The notes beneath the pieces were generated by a model, which did no database searches, was not told the origin of the DNA, and saw only the letters and a list, made by a program, of their open reading frames with translations. A stretch of DNA of 64,000 nt from Verrucomicrobiota bacterium (lineage in GTDB: Bacteria > Verrucomicrobiota > Verrucomicrobiia > JADLBR01): the NCBI GenBank assembly GCA_029560585.1, contig JAKQKQ010000068.1:1-64000 (forward strand), written 5' to 3'. Each line of letters begins with the position of its first letter. Position 1 is the first letter of the stretch. A program made the translations under genes and the position numbers. Below are positions 40,560 through 50,378 of the stretch, piece by piece.

Positions 40560-42455
40560 TCACTCGATGCCCAGATCGGCCGCCAGTTTCGCGCGGTACT
40601 CCGCCTTGTCGAAATCCTTCCACTCGCGCAACCGCGTGAGTGCGCTCCCTGCCATGTTGCGCATGAACAGAGCAAACCGTTCCCTGCCCAAAGTCACGAG
40701 CGCCCGCTGCTCCGGGGTCCGGTCCTTCTCCGGCACCTTCATCAGAGCCCGGGCCATCTCGGCGATCGCGTAATCCACGCTCATGCGCGAGCGGCGCACG
40801 CGGTCTAGCACCAGCGCGGTGTCCCGGACGGAAGCCTCTGCCTCCTCCCAGAGGTCATTCGCCGCGGTCAATAGCTCCGGCGTCAGGTGCGGATGCGTTG
40901 GCGGCACATAGATCCCCACATGAATCGCGCGTCTCTCGACGTGGTCGTGGATCAGGTCGATGTAGCGGCGCATCGCCACGGCGGCAGCACCATAGTACGC
41001 ATCCAGGAATTCGCCCATCGCGCGATCCTCGTCGTATTCGGGATCCCAGAGATACTTGGCAATCAGGTAGGCTTTCAGCGCCACCAGCTCGCTGTCTGGG
41101 GTGTCGTAGGTGCCCTGCTCGAAAACGCCGCTGGCGTGGCTCGCCGCGAAGAGGCGGACGTTGTCATCCAGGAGCCGCTTGTTGGGCATCGGCAAGAGAT
41201 AATGGGAGTAGTTGGTCGTATAGTCCCAGATCCAAAGCCGGTCGCACACCTTGGCCCACGCCCGCAAATCCTTGACGAAGGCATCGTTCCGCCCATTGCA
41301 ACCGCTCGCCAGCGGGTGCGCGAAGCAGCATTCGATGTCGCACAGCCGGATGACAACGTTGCGCCGCGGGCGCATCGATGCGGGGGGCGTCCGGCCCCAT
41401 TGATACGCCAACGTTTCCACGATCTTGTCCGGAAACTCCTTCTCCACGGTTTCCGCCACGCGATTGACCAGATACAAGATCGGCGCCATCTGCGTCCCTT
41501 CTGACTTGGCGAGCGCCGAACAGCGATCGCACTGGCAGTGTTTCCTGTTGTCATTTTGGCTCAGCGAAAAAACGGTCGCCTCCGGCTGTTCCCGCATGCC
41601 AGTCAGAATTCCCGCGGTGCAAATGCGGATGACGTCTTCGTTGGTGCAGCAGACTTGCTCCGGATCGCGCTTGCCCTCCCACAGCGCGAAGTACTCCGGA
41701 TGTTCGGCGAAGTGCTGCACTGCGGGTATTATCTTTTCGATGGTGTGCACGAAGAAACCGAATCCGAACCGGATGCTCCCGCCATGCCGTGCCCCCAGCT
41801 CGGGCACGGGTGGCCGAATCCCCTGCCGCTCAAGAAGGCGCCCGCGGCCACCGGCTCCATTCAGGCGATTCCGGGCCATCCAATTGCCGTCATAGCTTTC
41901 CCACGTGTACGTCTCGCGATACTCGAACACCGGAATGCGGCGCTCGTCCAACTGCGGCAGCTCGAGCCGGTCCATTCTTGGTATCCGGTCAACTTCTGGC
42001 GTGAACCACCGGCAACCCAGATGCTCCTCGAGAAGCCCGTAGACCCCATAAAGCGTGCCGCGCGGCTCCCCGCCAGCGATCACCAGATGCGGGCCTACGG
42101 TGCGCATTACGTAGCCCTCGGTGCCGAGCGCCTCAAAATCCACCTTGATACCCAACGGGTCCAGCCGCTTCGATCGGCCCACCAAGATTTCATGCGGCGC
42201 CGCACCTTCCGTGTCCGCGACAATCGGGAGCCGTGCGCCGGTCATCCGCTCCAAGAAATGTTGGAGTTCCTCGGCCGCATAGCGGGTCGAAGGGCCTGCC
42301 GCCTGACCGATCACGATCCGATATGATGTCTGGCCCTCTGCCGCCAAGGGCGAGTCACGCCCATTTCGGTCGCGTTGCGCGAGAACCGCATCACAAAGGA
42401 TCAGGCCCAAAAACATGGCGCTGAATCCTCGACACATCATGAAGGGCTTTCGCAT
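40560..42455 (-). CDS. Exported DUF4838 protein (GH20-related N-terminal domain)
   Basis: This 631-residue protein has a signal peptide (FSAMFLGLILCDAVLA). Residues about 30-130 form the small alpha/beta domain that precedes GH20 and GH67 barrels (YAAEELQHFLERMTGARLPI). The DUF4838 region follows (about 180-500; FSLSQNDNRKHCQCDRC, FPDKIVETLAYQWG, VVIRLCDIECCF, LWIWDYTTNYSHYLLPMPN). A helical tail ends it. The Cys pairs in CQCDRC are typical. DUF4838 proteins are common in PVC glycan clusters and are probably glycosidases, but no reaction is proven to my knowledge. I start at 42455, with AAGGAG 10 nt upstream. It lies 41 nt after the SIS gene. Confidence 0.85.
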   Translation of the reverse strand: MRKPFMMCRGFSAMFLGLILCDAVLAQRDRNGRDSPLAAEGQTSYRIVIGQAAGPSTRYAAEELQHFLERMTGARLPIVADTEGAAPHEILVGRSKRLDPLGIKVDFEALGTEGYVMRTVGPHLVIAGGEPRGTLYGVYGLLEEHLGCRWFTPEVDRIPRMDRLELPQLDERRIPVFEYRETYTWESYDGNWMARNRLNGAGGRGRLLERQGIRPPVPELGARHGGSIRFGFGFFVHTIEKIIPAVQHFAEHPEYFALWEGKRDPEQVCCTNEDVIRICTAGILTGMREQPEATVFSLSQNDNRKHCQCDRCSALAKSEGTQMAPILYLVNRVAETVEKEFPDKIVETLAYQWGRTPPASMRPRRNVVIRLCDIECCFAHPLASGCNGRNDAFVKDLRAWAKVCDRLWIWDYTTNYSHYLLPMPNKRLLDDNVRLFAASHASGVFEQGTYDTPDSELVALKAYLIAKYLWDPEYDEDRAMGEFLDAYYGAAAVAMRRYIDLIHDHVERRAIHVGIYVPPTHPHLTPELLTAANDLWEEAEASVRDTALVLDRVRRSRMSVDYAIAEMARALMKVPEKDRTPEQRALVTLGRERFALFMRNMAGSALTRLREWKDFDKAEYRAKLAADLGIE

Positions 42456-42496
42456 ATCAGGACACTCCTTCTCGCCTCGTTCGATCCACAGCTCCC

Positions 42497-44302
42497 TCAG
42501 GCGCTCGCCTTCACCTTCCGTCTCCCGAGGCGCGCCAGGGTCGCCGCGACCGGCGAAAGGCGATCCTCTCCCGATACCGGCACCCGCGCCAATTCCGCCC
42601 GCGTCCGATATAACTCGATGCATGCCTCCGCATAACTCAACCCCGCGAGTTCTGCCACAAGACGCGTGCCCCGATCAATCAGCTTCTTGTTGGTCGTTTC
42701 CACATGCGCCATCCAGTTGCTCACGACTCGGCCCAGCCGCGCCGCCGTCGCGGTCGATATTGTGTTCAACACGAGTTTGATGGCCAGATGATCCCACAGC
42801 CGGATCGATGACCACGGCAATCTGCACCCCACATGGCGCACGATTCCGCCATGCCCCGCGATGGGCGCCACGGGGCCAACTGCCAGCACGCCGTGCGCCG
42901 GGAATCTTGCTGCACACGCCGCGAACGCATTCCCCAGGACGGCGTCAGGGCCGCAACCTGCCGCCTCCGCCCCGACGAGCACCAGCCCCGCGCTGTCACC
43001 GGGCGCTGAATAGCGCGACGGATCGTCTTCGTTTCCTACCAGGAATTTGAACAGCTCTCCCGGATGCAATGGCGGCGGATTCCGCCAGATCGCCTCGGCT
43101 GCCCCCAGCCTCTGGTAAGTCGCCCCGTCCCAACCCAGACAGCGCGGCTCGCGACCCAGCATCCGGTGCCAAGTCTCTGCCGTGGAGCACAGTGGGTTCT
43201 TCACGAAAGCCACCGGTCGGAGCGAGCGCCCGTCGTCGCACTTCCGGAACGGCGGGAACGAGAAGGTCGGGGCGCGCTCTGTTGTATCCGTGAAAACGTC
43301 GAGCAGGTATTCGCTTCCGAAATACGTCATCGCGCTCTTGTTGCGGAGGAGCGACTCCTCCATCTCCACCCACGCCGCCATCGCATCCACGGAGCGCGGC
43401 GCAGCCAGATCACCCAGCAACGACGAGAAGTGGGTCGCGTACTCCTCCGCGGATGTCTCCCTCCCCAAATCCAGCCGGTCACGGGCATGGGCGGGCAGCG
43501 CCGTCCTCAGGTGCCGCCAGAGCGCCATCTCCACCGCCCCGCCAATCACCAGCAATTCCATGGTGGTCGCCTGCATCCGTGTCGAACCCGCCACCGCCAT
43601 CGGGCCCGAGGAAAGGTCCAGTTTGACGATGTGCGGCTCGTCGATCACTCGCCGCGATCGCTCCACGTGTGCGGCCAGCACCTCGGGCGGGTTGTTGCAC
43701 GCAAAGAACACTTCCGCCCCGGACTCCAGCGCCTGCCAGACCGTGCCGATCACCGAAGAAGTCTCGCCGCCCTCCGTGATCGCCACCAGCACATCACCAC
43801 GCCCGAGTCCCGCTTCCGCCGCCTGCTGTCGGCCAAAAGACACATAGTCCTCAAAAGATTCCAACGAGCGCACCAGCGCGTAGTCGCCCCCAGTCATGAT
43901 GCTCACGACCGCATCCTCGGCCCGCAAGGCGACGTTCGCTTCAGGCGTATCGCCAAGCCTCGCCCTCGCATCCCGCCAAAATGTCCGATGGGCCGCCTCC
44001 AACAAGATGCTCAACCGTCCCGTTGCTCCGCACCCGCTGAAGCAGATCCGGCCGCTTCGCTCAAGCGCGCCACTCAGGGCATCGACCAAGCGCCGAAATT
44101 CTGGGGAACCAAACACGCGACGCGCCGCCACAACAACGTCATCATCGACGGCCTGGAGCATCCCGATGCCGGCGCGCGTATCCTGTGCGACCAGCTCGCC
44201 AAACCCCCGGCTCTTGGGGTGCGGTTGTTCGGTCGGGAGCATTCCGAGATGGAACTCCCTCTCAAAGTTGACGAAATGCTCGGCCTCGCCTCTCGCATCC
44301 AT
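42497..44302 (-). CDS. Tandem-SIS sugar-phosphate protein (glucokinase-regulator/MurQ relative)
   Basis: This 601-residue cytoplasmic protein has no signal. It resembles the MurQ / glucokinase regulatory protein group: NFEREFHLGMLPTEQPHPKS at the N-terminus, a first SIS domain with ICFSGCGATGRLSILLEA, AITEGGETSSVIGTV and AGSTRMQATTMELL, then a second, more divergent SIS-like half (about 330-560). MurQ (about 300 residues) opens the lactyl ether of MurNAc-6-phosphate; the longer tandem form is known as a fructose-phosphate-binding regulator in animals. Being in a sugar operon, it may cleave or sense a sugar phosphate. GGGAG lies 5 nt before the ATG at 44302. The MFS gene ends 43 nt upstream. 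Confidence 0.8.
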   Translation of the reverse strand: MDARGEAEHFVNFEREFHLGMLPTEQPHPKSRGFGELVAQDTRAGIGMLQAVDDDVVVAARRVFGSPEFRRLVDALSGALERSGRICFSGCGATGRLSILLEAAHRTFWRDARARLGDTPEANVALRAEDAVVSIMTGGDYALVRSLESFEDYVSFGRQQAAEAGLGRGDVLVAITEGGETSSVIGTVWQALESGAEVFFACNNPPEVLAAHVERSRRVIDEPHIVKLDLSSGPMAVAGSTRMQATTMELLVIGGAVEMALWRHLRTALPAHARDRLDLGRETSAEEYATHFSSLLGDLAAPRSVDAMAAWVEMEESLLRNKSAMTYFGSEYLLDVFTDTTERAPTFSFPPFRKCDDGRSLRPVAFVKNPLCSTAETWHRMLGREPRCLGWDGATYQRLGAAEAIWRNPPPLHPGELFKFLVGNEDDPSRYSAPGDSAGLVLVGAEAAGCGPDAVLGNAFAACAARFPAHGVLAVGPVAPIAGHGGIVRHVGCRLPWSSIRLWDHLAIKLVLNTISTATAARLGRVVSNWMAHVETTNKKLIDRGTRLVAELAGLSYAEACIELYRTRAELARVPVSGEDRLSPVAATLARLGRRKVKASA

Positions 44303-44345
44303 GCCTGCTCCCATTATCCAGTTAACTCGGACCCGTAATCTCCCG

Positions 44346-45707
44346 TCACTCCACCAATCGGTCCCGTCGAAAGAATGCGACTCGTGCCATCGCGACCGCC
44401 GCGGCGCCAACGCAATAGGCAAGTGACAGACCGGCAAAACCGTAGGAGAGCCCATGGCGTTCGCCGAACCACTGCCGGCACTGCCCCATCAACCACGGCG
44501 ATGTCGAACCGACGAGAAAGGCCATCATGACCATGATGGCCACCGCGGACGCACGGTGCCGCCGCCCGATCACGTCGAACAGAGCCGCGTGCGTGTTGGA
44601 TTCGTACAGGCCCCGGAACCAGCCAAACAGCGCCAAGCCGATGCAGGCGACCGTCAGATCCGGCGCCAGCGCCATCAGGATGATCGACGGTGCCCCAAGC
44701 GCCATCGCGAAGGCCTGGAGCTCCAGTCGCATCGTCGGCCGCCGGACCACCAGCCAATCGGAGAGCGGCCCACCGATGCTGATGCCGACGAGTGCTGGCA
44801 AATGATGCCAAAACATCGAATACCCACCCGCCAGGGCCAGGGAAAGGTCCGCCTGTTTCTCGCGCAGAAACTCGGGTGCCCACACGATGAATGCGTTGTT
44901 CACGAAAACGATGGCGGTCAAACCAACCGTCAACATCAATGCGGTCGGAATCCGAAATATGATGCCCATCGCTTCCATCAAACCTCGGACCCCGGACTTC
45001 TCTGCCGCGTCATCCGGCAGAGGGTCGGGCGGATCCTTGAGACGGAAGATGAAAACAAGCCCCAGCGCGATGCCGCAGCCTCCAAAGGCGAAAAATGCCG
45101 AGCGCCAGCCCCATCGCTCCGCTATCCAACCTCCGAGGAATCCGCTCGTCATCACGCCGAGATAGAGCGCCGCTTGATGCATCGACAGCGCCAGGGCCCG
45201 CGTGCGCCGGTGAAACTTCGCCATCAGCGGATAGGCCGCCGGAGCGTAAAACGCCTCACCGCCCGCCGTCGCGACACTGCGCAGGAGTATGAGACCCAGA
45301 ATTCCCCCAACGCACCCGGTGAACAGCGTCGCCGCACTCCAGAAAATCAGGCAACACGTGATGACCACGTTCTTCTTCACCCGGTCACCCAGGAAACCCG
45401 CAAATGGCATCATCAGCGCCAGGGTCAAAAACAGGATCGACCCAACCAGTCCCAGTTGCGCGTCCGTCAGACCGAGGTCGCTCCGGATACCCGAGATGAC
45501 CACGCCATAGATGGCCCGATCACCCTGATGGAAGAAGAACGCGAGGCAGAGCAACAGGAGCAGTTCCCACTTATAGTATCGATGGAGGGGTCCGCCGGGT
45601 GTGCGCACCCCCTCGGCGATGGCGGCTTCGCGCGCCGCTGCAATGGCATGCTTCGTCTGAGCGCCCCCAGGCGTGCCTTCGGATCGGCAACCGGGCCGGG
45701 TGGTCAT
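44346..45707 (-). CDS. MFS permease, probably for the cluster's sugar product
   Basis: This 453-residue protein has about 12 membrane helices and the MFS loop signature GFLGDRVKKNV after the second helix, plus FFFHQGDRAIYGVVISGI at the first. It begins with a cytoplasmic extension of about 45 residues. The helices and a long central loop (about 230-250) match organic-anion or hexuronate-type MFS carriers. Its ATG overlaps the stop of the DUF6259-like gene (ATGA). It probably imports the sugar or sugar acid that the exported enzymes release; the exact substrate cannot be read from the sequence. Confidence 0.85.
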   Translation of the reverse strand: MTTRPGCRSEGTPGGAQTKHAIAAAREAAIAEGVRTPGGPLHRYYKWELLLLLCLAFFFHQGDRAIYGVVISGIRSDLGLTDAQLGLVGSILFLTLALMMPFAGFLGDRVKKNVVITCCLIFWSAATLFTGCVGGILGLILLRSVATAGGEAFYAPAAYPLMAKFHRRTRALALSMHQAALYLGVMTSGFLGGWIAERWGWRSAFFAFGGCGIALGLVFIFRLKDPPDPLPDDAAEKSGVRGLMEAMGIIFRIPTALMLTVGLTAIVFVNNAFIVWAPEFLREKQADLSLALAGGYSMFWHHLPALVGISIGGPLSDWLVVRRPTMRLELQAFAMALGAPSIILMALAPDLTVACIGLALFGWFRGLYESNTHAALFDVIGRRHRASAVAIMVMMAFLVGSTSPWLMGQCRQWFGERHGLSYGFAGLSLAYCVGAAAVAMARVAFFRRDRLVE

Positions 45708-48016
45708 GGCGCGGGTGATCCGGTTGTGTCCGCGCGGCAGAACTCCAGCACACAGATCCCGCGCGGCGGCAATTCTACGCGCAAGATTGGGTCTTTGATA
45801 TCCAGGGCGCCGAGACGACGGCGCCCGGATTCATCGATCCGATACGTCGCACAACCATCCGCAAGTCCATAGGCGCTCGCGTCGATCGGCAACCGGAGGC
45901 CGAGCCTCTCGTCGTGGACGCTGGCCAGCGCGATGCCCACGTCGCCCTCTGGTGACCGCCACGCTCCCGCCAACGCTACGGGATACGTCCGTTTCGAAGC
46001 CTTCAGAGGCGTGTAGGTTCCGATTTTGGCAACATCAATTTCCACCCGCGGCACATCGAGCGGAGGCGGCCGCAACCATGTGCCATGCTGCAGGTACTTG
46101 AGCGACCTCATGCGTGTACGGACCAGCCGGGTCACGAAGTCCATTTCCTCGGGACACTCCTGCAAATGCGAGGGAAGGAAGTTCGCCAGCATCGGCTGCA
46201 TCCCCCATGCGAACGTCCTGGCCTGTTCCAGGCAGAACTGCTTTGCGAACCTCCGATCGAGCAGCGTCAGACGCCCCGGCGGGGCCAATTCCTGCGGCCA
46301 TTTTTCATCATAGGGGGGATGGGCGAGCCCGGCCATGTTGCCAAAGACCACCGTGCTAGGATGGTACACGGCCTGAAAGAATGGAATAGGCTCCCACTCC
46401 GGGCTGGAGCCGATGCGGTCATGGCTCACGCTCAGGGCCAATGTCAGATCGAGATTCCCGATCCAGGGTTCGCCGCAAAATTCGCCCCCAAGAGCAACGG
46501 GACCCCGCGGCGAACTCCGATCCCGGATCTCGCCGGTGAGCATCGCCAGACCGTCGGTCCAATATCGGCCCGGCCCCAGGATGTGGCCGTGGCGGGGGTC
46601 ATAGCAATTGGCCAGCACGCCCGCCTGATCCATGTAAACCCCGTCGGCTTTCAGGTCACCAAGGACCTCCTCGGCGAGACCGGCATACTTGTCCCGCCAG
46701 AATCGGGTGCCAATGCACATTGGGGCGCAAGGTGCCTTCGTGAAGGTGTTGAAAACTTCCGTCACGATCCTGCCGTCCTTGTCCTTGACCGCGCTGGCCC
46801 CCGCGCCCTCCTCGGCCCAGCTCACGGTGTTTGTGCCCCACAGACGCTGATTCATGTAGAGGATCGCACGAACGCCCCGCCCTTGCGCGCCCGCCAGCGC
46901 TGCCTTGAACACATCGGTGCCCTCGCGGGGCGGCAAGAACTCGGGAAAACCAGCATCGTAGGCGCAACCGTGCCACCAGTGCCACAACACGCTCACCGGG
47001 GTCCCAAGATGCTCACGCATCACCACCGCCGGATCCAGCACCTGCCCCGATCGCCCCCGGTTCCACAGCCACAGGCCCGTCTGCTGCAACCAATCGGGTG
47101 TGAGTTGCCGCCGGAGTCGCCCGCGTTCGGCAAAGGCCCTGGAGGAGGCGGATTCTCGATAGATCTCTGCCGCGGTCGTCCAGTCGCCACGGAATGCGCC
47201 CAACACGACCTCGAATAGCAGTCGAAATTCCACCATCTCGGCAGCTTCCTGCTCGGGCTCATGGAGGATCTCAAAGTGGATTCGGGCCTTCCCGTCGCCC
47301 CAGACTGCGAAATCCTTGCGGTGGCACCCAATGTCATCGCAGGCCGCGTAGAAACCGGGTCCATCCTCCCCATAATAGGCCAGGCACTGCATCGCCAATC
47401 CCCGCGGATAGCGCCACGAGAGACGAGCGCCCCTGTCGCCCTTGCCCCGCGCCAGTTTGCGCGGCTCACGGGTCATCATCCCCAGTTCCCTGGGGATGGC
47501 GAGGACCTCACCGGCTCTTTCCCGCAGGCTAGGCACCCGAGGGAATCGGACCTGACTCAGCCGAACTGTCTTCGGCTTTGATACCACCAGCTCCCACCGG
47601 CTCACCAGAGAGCCCTGCTGAGGGAACCGCACCACCACCTCCACGCGCAGCGGCTCCTGACCAACGGCCCCCACCCTATTCCAAACCAACCGTAAACCGC
47701 TCCCGTTACCGGTCAGGCGCTCAATCGCCGGAGTTCCCGCGCGGCAAGCCGTCAGTTCCTGCGGCACCCCCCCATCGCAAATCGACAGTTGCCACAGGTC
47801 AAAAGGACTCTCGCAATCGGCAAGTTGATTGTAGCCATCAGAAAGCTCGACCAACTCCCGGAGCGTCCCCGTCGCAACGTCAAACCCAAGCTGCAACCTG
47901 CCATCCGACGCGCGAACAACCCCAGCCGGCGCGGCATCCATGCCCCTGAGGACCGTTGCCTCTTCCTCCCCAGCGATGACCCACGCCCAACAAAACACCA
48001 AAGCCCATCGCCACAT
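45704..48016 (-). CDS. Exported glycosidase-like protein (DUF6259-like)
   Basis: This 770-residue protein has a signal peptide (WRWALVFCWAWVIAG). An N-terminal beta domain (to about 260) resembles the super-sandwich of sugar enzymes. A TIM-barrel-like region follows (about 300-640): SVLWHWWHGCAYDAGFP, VRAILYMNQRLWGTN, DGVYMDQAGVLANCYDPRHGH and GPVALGGEFCGEP. The Asp in DGVYMDQAG is the likely catalytic acid or nucleophile by analogy with alpha-galactosidase-like barrels. I believe it belongs to the DUF6259 group. GGAGGAG lies 5 nt before the ATG. It is the first structural gene after the XylR-like regulator and overlaps the permease gene. Confidence 0.7.
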   Translation of the reverse strand: MWRWALVFCWAWVIAGEEEATVLRGMDAAPAGVVRASDGRLQLGFDVATGTLRELVELSDGYNQLADCESPFDLWQLSICDGGVPQELTACRAGTPAIERLTGNGSGLRLVWNRVGAVGQEPLRVEVVVRFPQQGSLVSRWELVVSKPKTVRLSQVRFPRVPSLRERAGEVLAIPRELGMMTREPRKLARGKGDRGARLSWRYPRGLAMQCLAYYGEDGPGFYAACDDIGCHRKDFAVWGDGKARIHFEILHEPEQEAAEMVEFRLLFEVVLGAFRGDWTTAAEIYRESASSRAFAERGRLRRQLTPDWLQQTGLWLWNRGRSGQVLDPAVVMREHLGTPVSVLWHWWHGCAYDAGFPEFLPPREGTDVFKAALAGAQGRGVRAILYMNQRLWGTNTVSWAEEGAGASAVKDKDGRIVTEVFNTFTKAPCAPMCIGTRFWRDKYAGLAEEVLGDLKADGVYMDQAGVLANCYDPRHGHILGPGRYWTDGLAMLTGEIRDRSSPRGPVALGGEFCGEPWIGNLDLTLALSVSHDRIGSSPEWEPIPFFQAVYHPSTVVFGNMAGLAHPPYDEKWPQELAPPGRLTLLDRRFAKQFCLEQARTFAWGMQPMLANFLPSHLQECPEEMDFVTRLVRTRMRSLKYLQHGTWLRPPPLDVPRVEIDVAKIGTYTPLKASKRTYPVALAGAWRSPEGDVGIALASVHDERLGLRLPIDASAYGLADGCATYRIDESGRRRLGALDIKDPILRVELPPRGICVLEFCRADTTGSPAP

Positions 48017-48137
48017 GGTCTCCTCCGTTCCTGTCAAACGCCGCGCCTCTCGATCCCGAGGATCCAAATCAATCGATGCCTCGGGCAATCACGCCCCAAT
48101 TATGATGGGCCGCACACCAGAAACAATGACCTATGAT

Positions 48138-48152
48138 GTCAAATTTATTGAC
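48138..48152. promoter_or_regulatory. Candidate operator between the regulator and the first enzyme gene
   Basis: GTCAAATTTATTGAC is a dyad of 5-bp arms (GTCAA/TTGAC) in an A+T-rich part of the 192-bp gap between the XylR-like gene and the DUF6259-like gene. It could be bound by the regulator; no -35/-10 pair is clear. Confidence 0.35.
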
Positions 48153-48208
48153 TTTTTCGATCACAGCGAGCCCAGCCGCCGCGGTCCCACCCTCTTCGGT
48201 GGCTCCAG

Positions 48209-49414
48209 TTATGTCCGCGCCGGCGCGCGGGCGGCGAACTGGCGGCGCCGGCGCTCATTCCGATAGGTGCCGGCCGTTGTGCCCGTGTGCCGTTTGAAGA
48301 GTCGGCACATCGTCTCGAGATGGCCAAATCCTGCCATTTCGGCCACGCGCGCCAGCGGCAGGTCGGTGTCCGCCAGAAGTCCCTTGATCCGGTGCAATTG
48401 CTGGAGGTGAATCTCCCGCTGCGGCGTGTGTCCCAGTGCCCGTTGGAACCGCCGCTGAAGCGTGCTGCGCGAGAGGGCCACCCGCCGGACCACATCGTCG
48501 ACGGAAATCGGATCCCCGCAGTGATCACGGATGAATATCATTGCGGCCGCCACCCCGGGGTCCGCGGCGGCCACGGCATGGGTCGACTGACGGGTCACGA
48601 TACCCCGCGGGGCGACCTCGATGGGACCCGCGGGCGGACGACGACCCCGCATCATCCGATCCAGCAGCGCCGCAGCCTGATAGCCGATCTCCTCCGTGTT
48701 TAGATCGACACTGGTCAACTGCGGGTCACACAGTCGGTAGATCACCTGATCGTTGCCTACGCCCGCGACGGCCACCTCATCTGGAACGACGATCCCGCAT
48801 TCCCCGCAAGCGCTCAGGACCTGATGGGCACGGATGTCGGTGGCCGCCATCAGCGCCAATGGTTTGGGGAGCGAGCGCAACCACCGTCCGAGCTGCGGGG
48901 TCTCCATCAGCCCGGCCGCCTCTGTCGCCAGCACGCCCCGCTTTCGCCGCAAAGGCCGCCCCTCGTACACGCGGGTCGGGTAACCGCGCTCTCGCAGGCA
49001 CTCCACGAATCGGTCCCGGCGGATCTCCGAATAGTAGACACCGCGAAAGCCACAGTATGCAAATTGCTCGTAGCCGCGCTCGAGGAAATACTCCGCCACC
49101 AGACGCGCCACCGCACGGTGATCGGGCACCACGCAGGGGGTGCCGGGTGAGGGATGCAGGGCGAAAAGATCCACCGTGGGCAAAGCCAGCGCCCGAACCT
49201 GCCGTATCAGTGTCCGGCTCTCGAGCTGCGCCAGAACCGCGTCCGGTCGCCAAGCATGGAAATCCGGCGGCAGCCGGTCCATCAGCGGCCCGGCACGATG
49301 ATAGACCACCCAGCTGCCGTGTTCGGCAATGTACTGCCCAACACCCCGCAACAATTCACGCCCGTATTCCGTGCTCGACTGAATCAGGAGCCCCACTCGT
49401 GGCCGTCTGCGCAT
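48209..49414 (-). CDS. XylR-type AraC-family regulator with LacI-like sugar-binding domain
   Basis: This 401-residue protein has an N-terminal periplasmic-binding-protein-like sensor (about 1-275; RVGLLIQSSTEYGRELLRGV, PLALMAATDIRAHQVLSACGE, VAVAGVGNDQVIYRLCDPQLTSVDLN). A C-terminal AraC-type DNA-binding domain follows (about 290-390) with two helix-turn-helix motifs (VDDVVRRVALSRSTLQRRFQ, LARVAEMAGFGHLETMCRLF). This is the architecture of E. coli XylR. It should bind a sugar from the cluster and switch on the operon that starts 192 bp downstream on the same strand. I start at the ATG at 49414; five codons upstream are also open. Confidence 0.92.
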   Translation of the reverse strand: MRRRPRVGLLIQSSTEYGRELLRGVGQYIAEHGSWVVYHRAGPLMDRLPPDFHAWRPDAVLAQLESRTLIRQVRALALPTVDLFALHPSPGTPCVVPDHRAVARLVAEYFLERGYEQFAYCGFRGVYYSEIRRDRFVECLRERGYPTRVYEGRPLRRKRGVLATEAAGLMETPQLGRWLRSLPKPLALMAATDIRAHQVLSACGECGIVVPDEVAVAGVGNDQVIYRLCDPQLTSVDLNTEEIGYQAAALLDRMMRGRRPPAGPIEVAPRGIVTRQSTHAVAAADPGVAAAMIFIRDHCGDPISVDDVVRRVALSRSTLQRRFQRALGHTPQREIHLQQLHRIKGLLADTDLPLARVAEMAGFGHLETMCRLFKRHTGTTAGTYRNERRRRQFAARAPART

Positions 49415-49559
49415 GACCGCTCTCAACACTCCCGCCGACCATACCCCCCTTCCGCTGCGGTGGCGACCCCGGCCATCGGCTAACCCTGTCGGTGCTTCCG
49501 GCCGCGCGACGGCCCGGCATTCCGCATTTGGCCGCGGGCCGTGACGCGCGACCGCCCTC

Positions 49560-50111
49560 TCAAACCATCACCGGCACTTCCCCGGAGATGCTCTCCGCGA
49601 CCCGCGCACACAGCCAGAGGACGTCCGACAACCGATTCAGGTACCGGACCACACAGGGATTCTGCTGGCGAAAATCATCCCCGAGCCGCAGCACCTCCCG
49701 CTCCGCCCGCCGACAGATCGTCCGGGCCAGATGCAGACCCGCCGACATCGGCGTGGAGCCGGGAATGTCCCACCCATCAAATTTCACGCCCTTTGACTCC
49801 ATGGCACCCACCACGCCGTCCAGGCGCGCCACCATCCCATCGTCCACAAGCGAGAATCCTTTCTCCTGGTACCTGGCCCGATCCTCCATCCGCACGGCCA
49901 ATTCACCCATCACAATGACCAGTTCCTCCTGTATCCGCAGCAATTCCTCGGAAATCCAACGGTCCTCGCGATACGATCGGGCCAGTCCGATGGCAGCGTT
50001 CAACTCGTCAATCGCACCATAGGCCTCTATCCGCCTATCGGTTTTGGGCACCCTGTGCCCGAACATGATGCCCGTCGTCCCATCATCGCCAGTCCGTGTT
50101 GAAATAGACAT
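49560..50111 (-). CDS. ATP:cob(I)alamin adenosyltransferase, PduO type
   Basis: This 183-residue protein makes adenosylcobalamin from cob(I)alamin and ATP. The ATP-binding N-terminus TRTGDDGTTGIMFGHRVPKTD, the helix AYGAIDELNAAIGLAR, and the C-terminal signature RAEREVLRL...NRLSDVLWLCAR are all present. The family is a trimer of helix bundles, and the length is typical. The gene seems to stand alone: the regulator of the glycan cluster lies behind it, and no cobalamin biosynthesis gene is adjacent. GAGGTGAT lies about 10 nt before the ATG. It is divergent from the M24 peptidase gene. Confidence 0.95.
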   Translation of the reverse strand: MSISTRTGDDGTTGIMFGHRVPKTDRRIEAYGAIDELNAAIGLARSYREDRWISEELLRIQEELVIVMGELAVRMEDRARYQEKGFSLVDDGMVARLDGVVGAMESKGVKFDGWDIPGSTPMSAGLHLARTICRRAEREVLRLGDDFRQQNPCVVRYLNRLSDVLWLCARVAESISGEVPVMV

Positions 50112-50378
50112 GAGTTTAGCTTATCACCTCTTAGTCTTTTTGTCATGCATATCCGAGCGGTCGCAACCCGGCCCGACCCTGGCAGCCCCCACAAAACAGT
50201 CGCACGTTGGGCACGGGAGAGACGCCGCCGGCCCCGGCGTCCGCGTCCCACCGGGTAACGACAGGCACCTGGCATGCGCGGCCCGCGAGGACGCGGCCAT
50301 CCCGGCGGCTCCCATGACAACGATGAAATCCCGAACCGGGGCTTTGAGTAGTCTCCTGGATTCGCCTAACGTTCCTCC

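Noticed and set aside
33674-49414. Bacteroidetes-type polysaccharide utilisation locus
   Set aside because: No SusC or SusD homologue is present; the carrier is an MFS permease.
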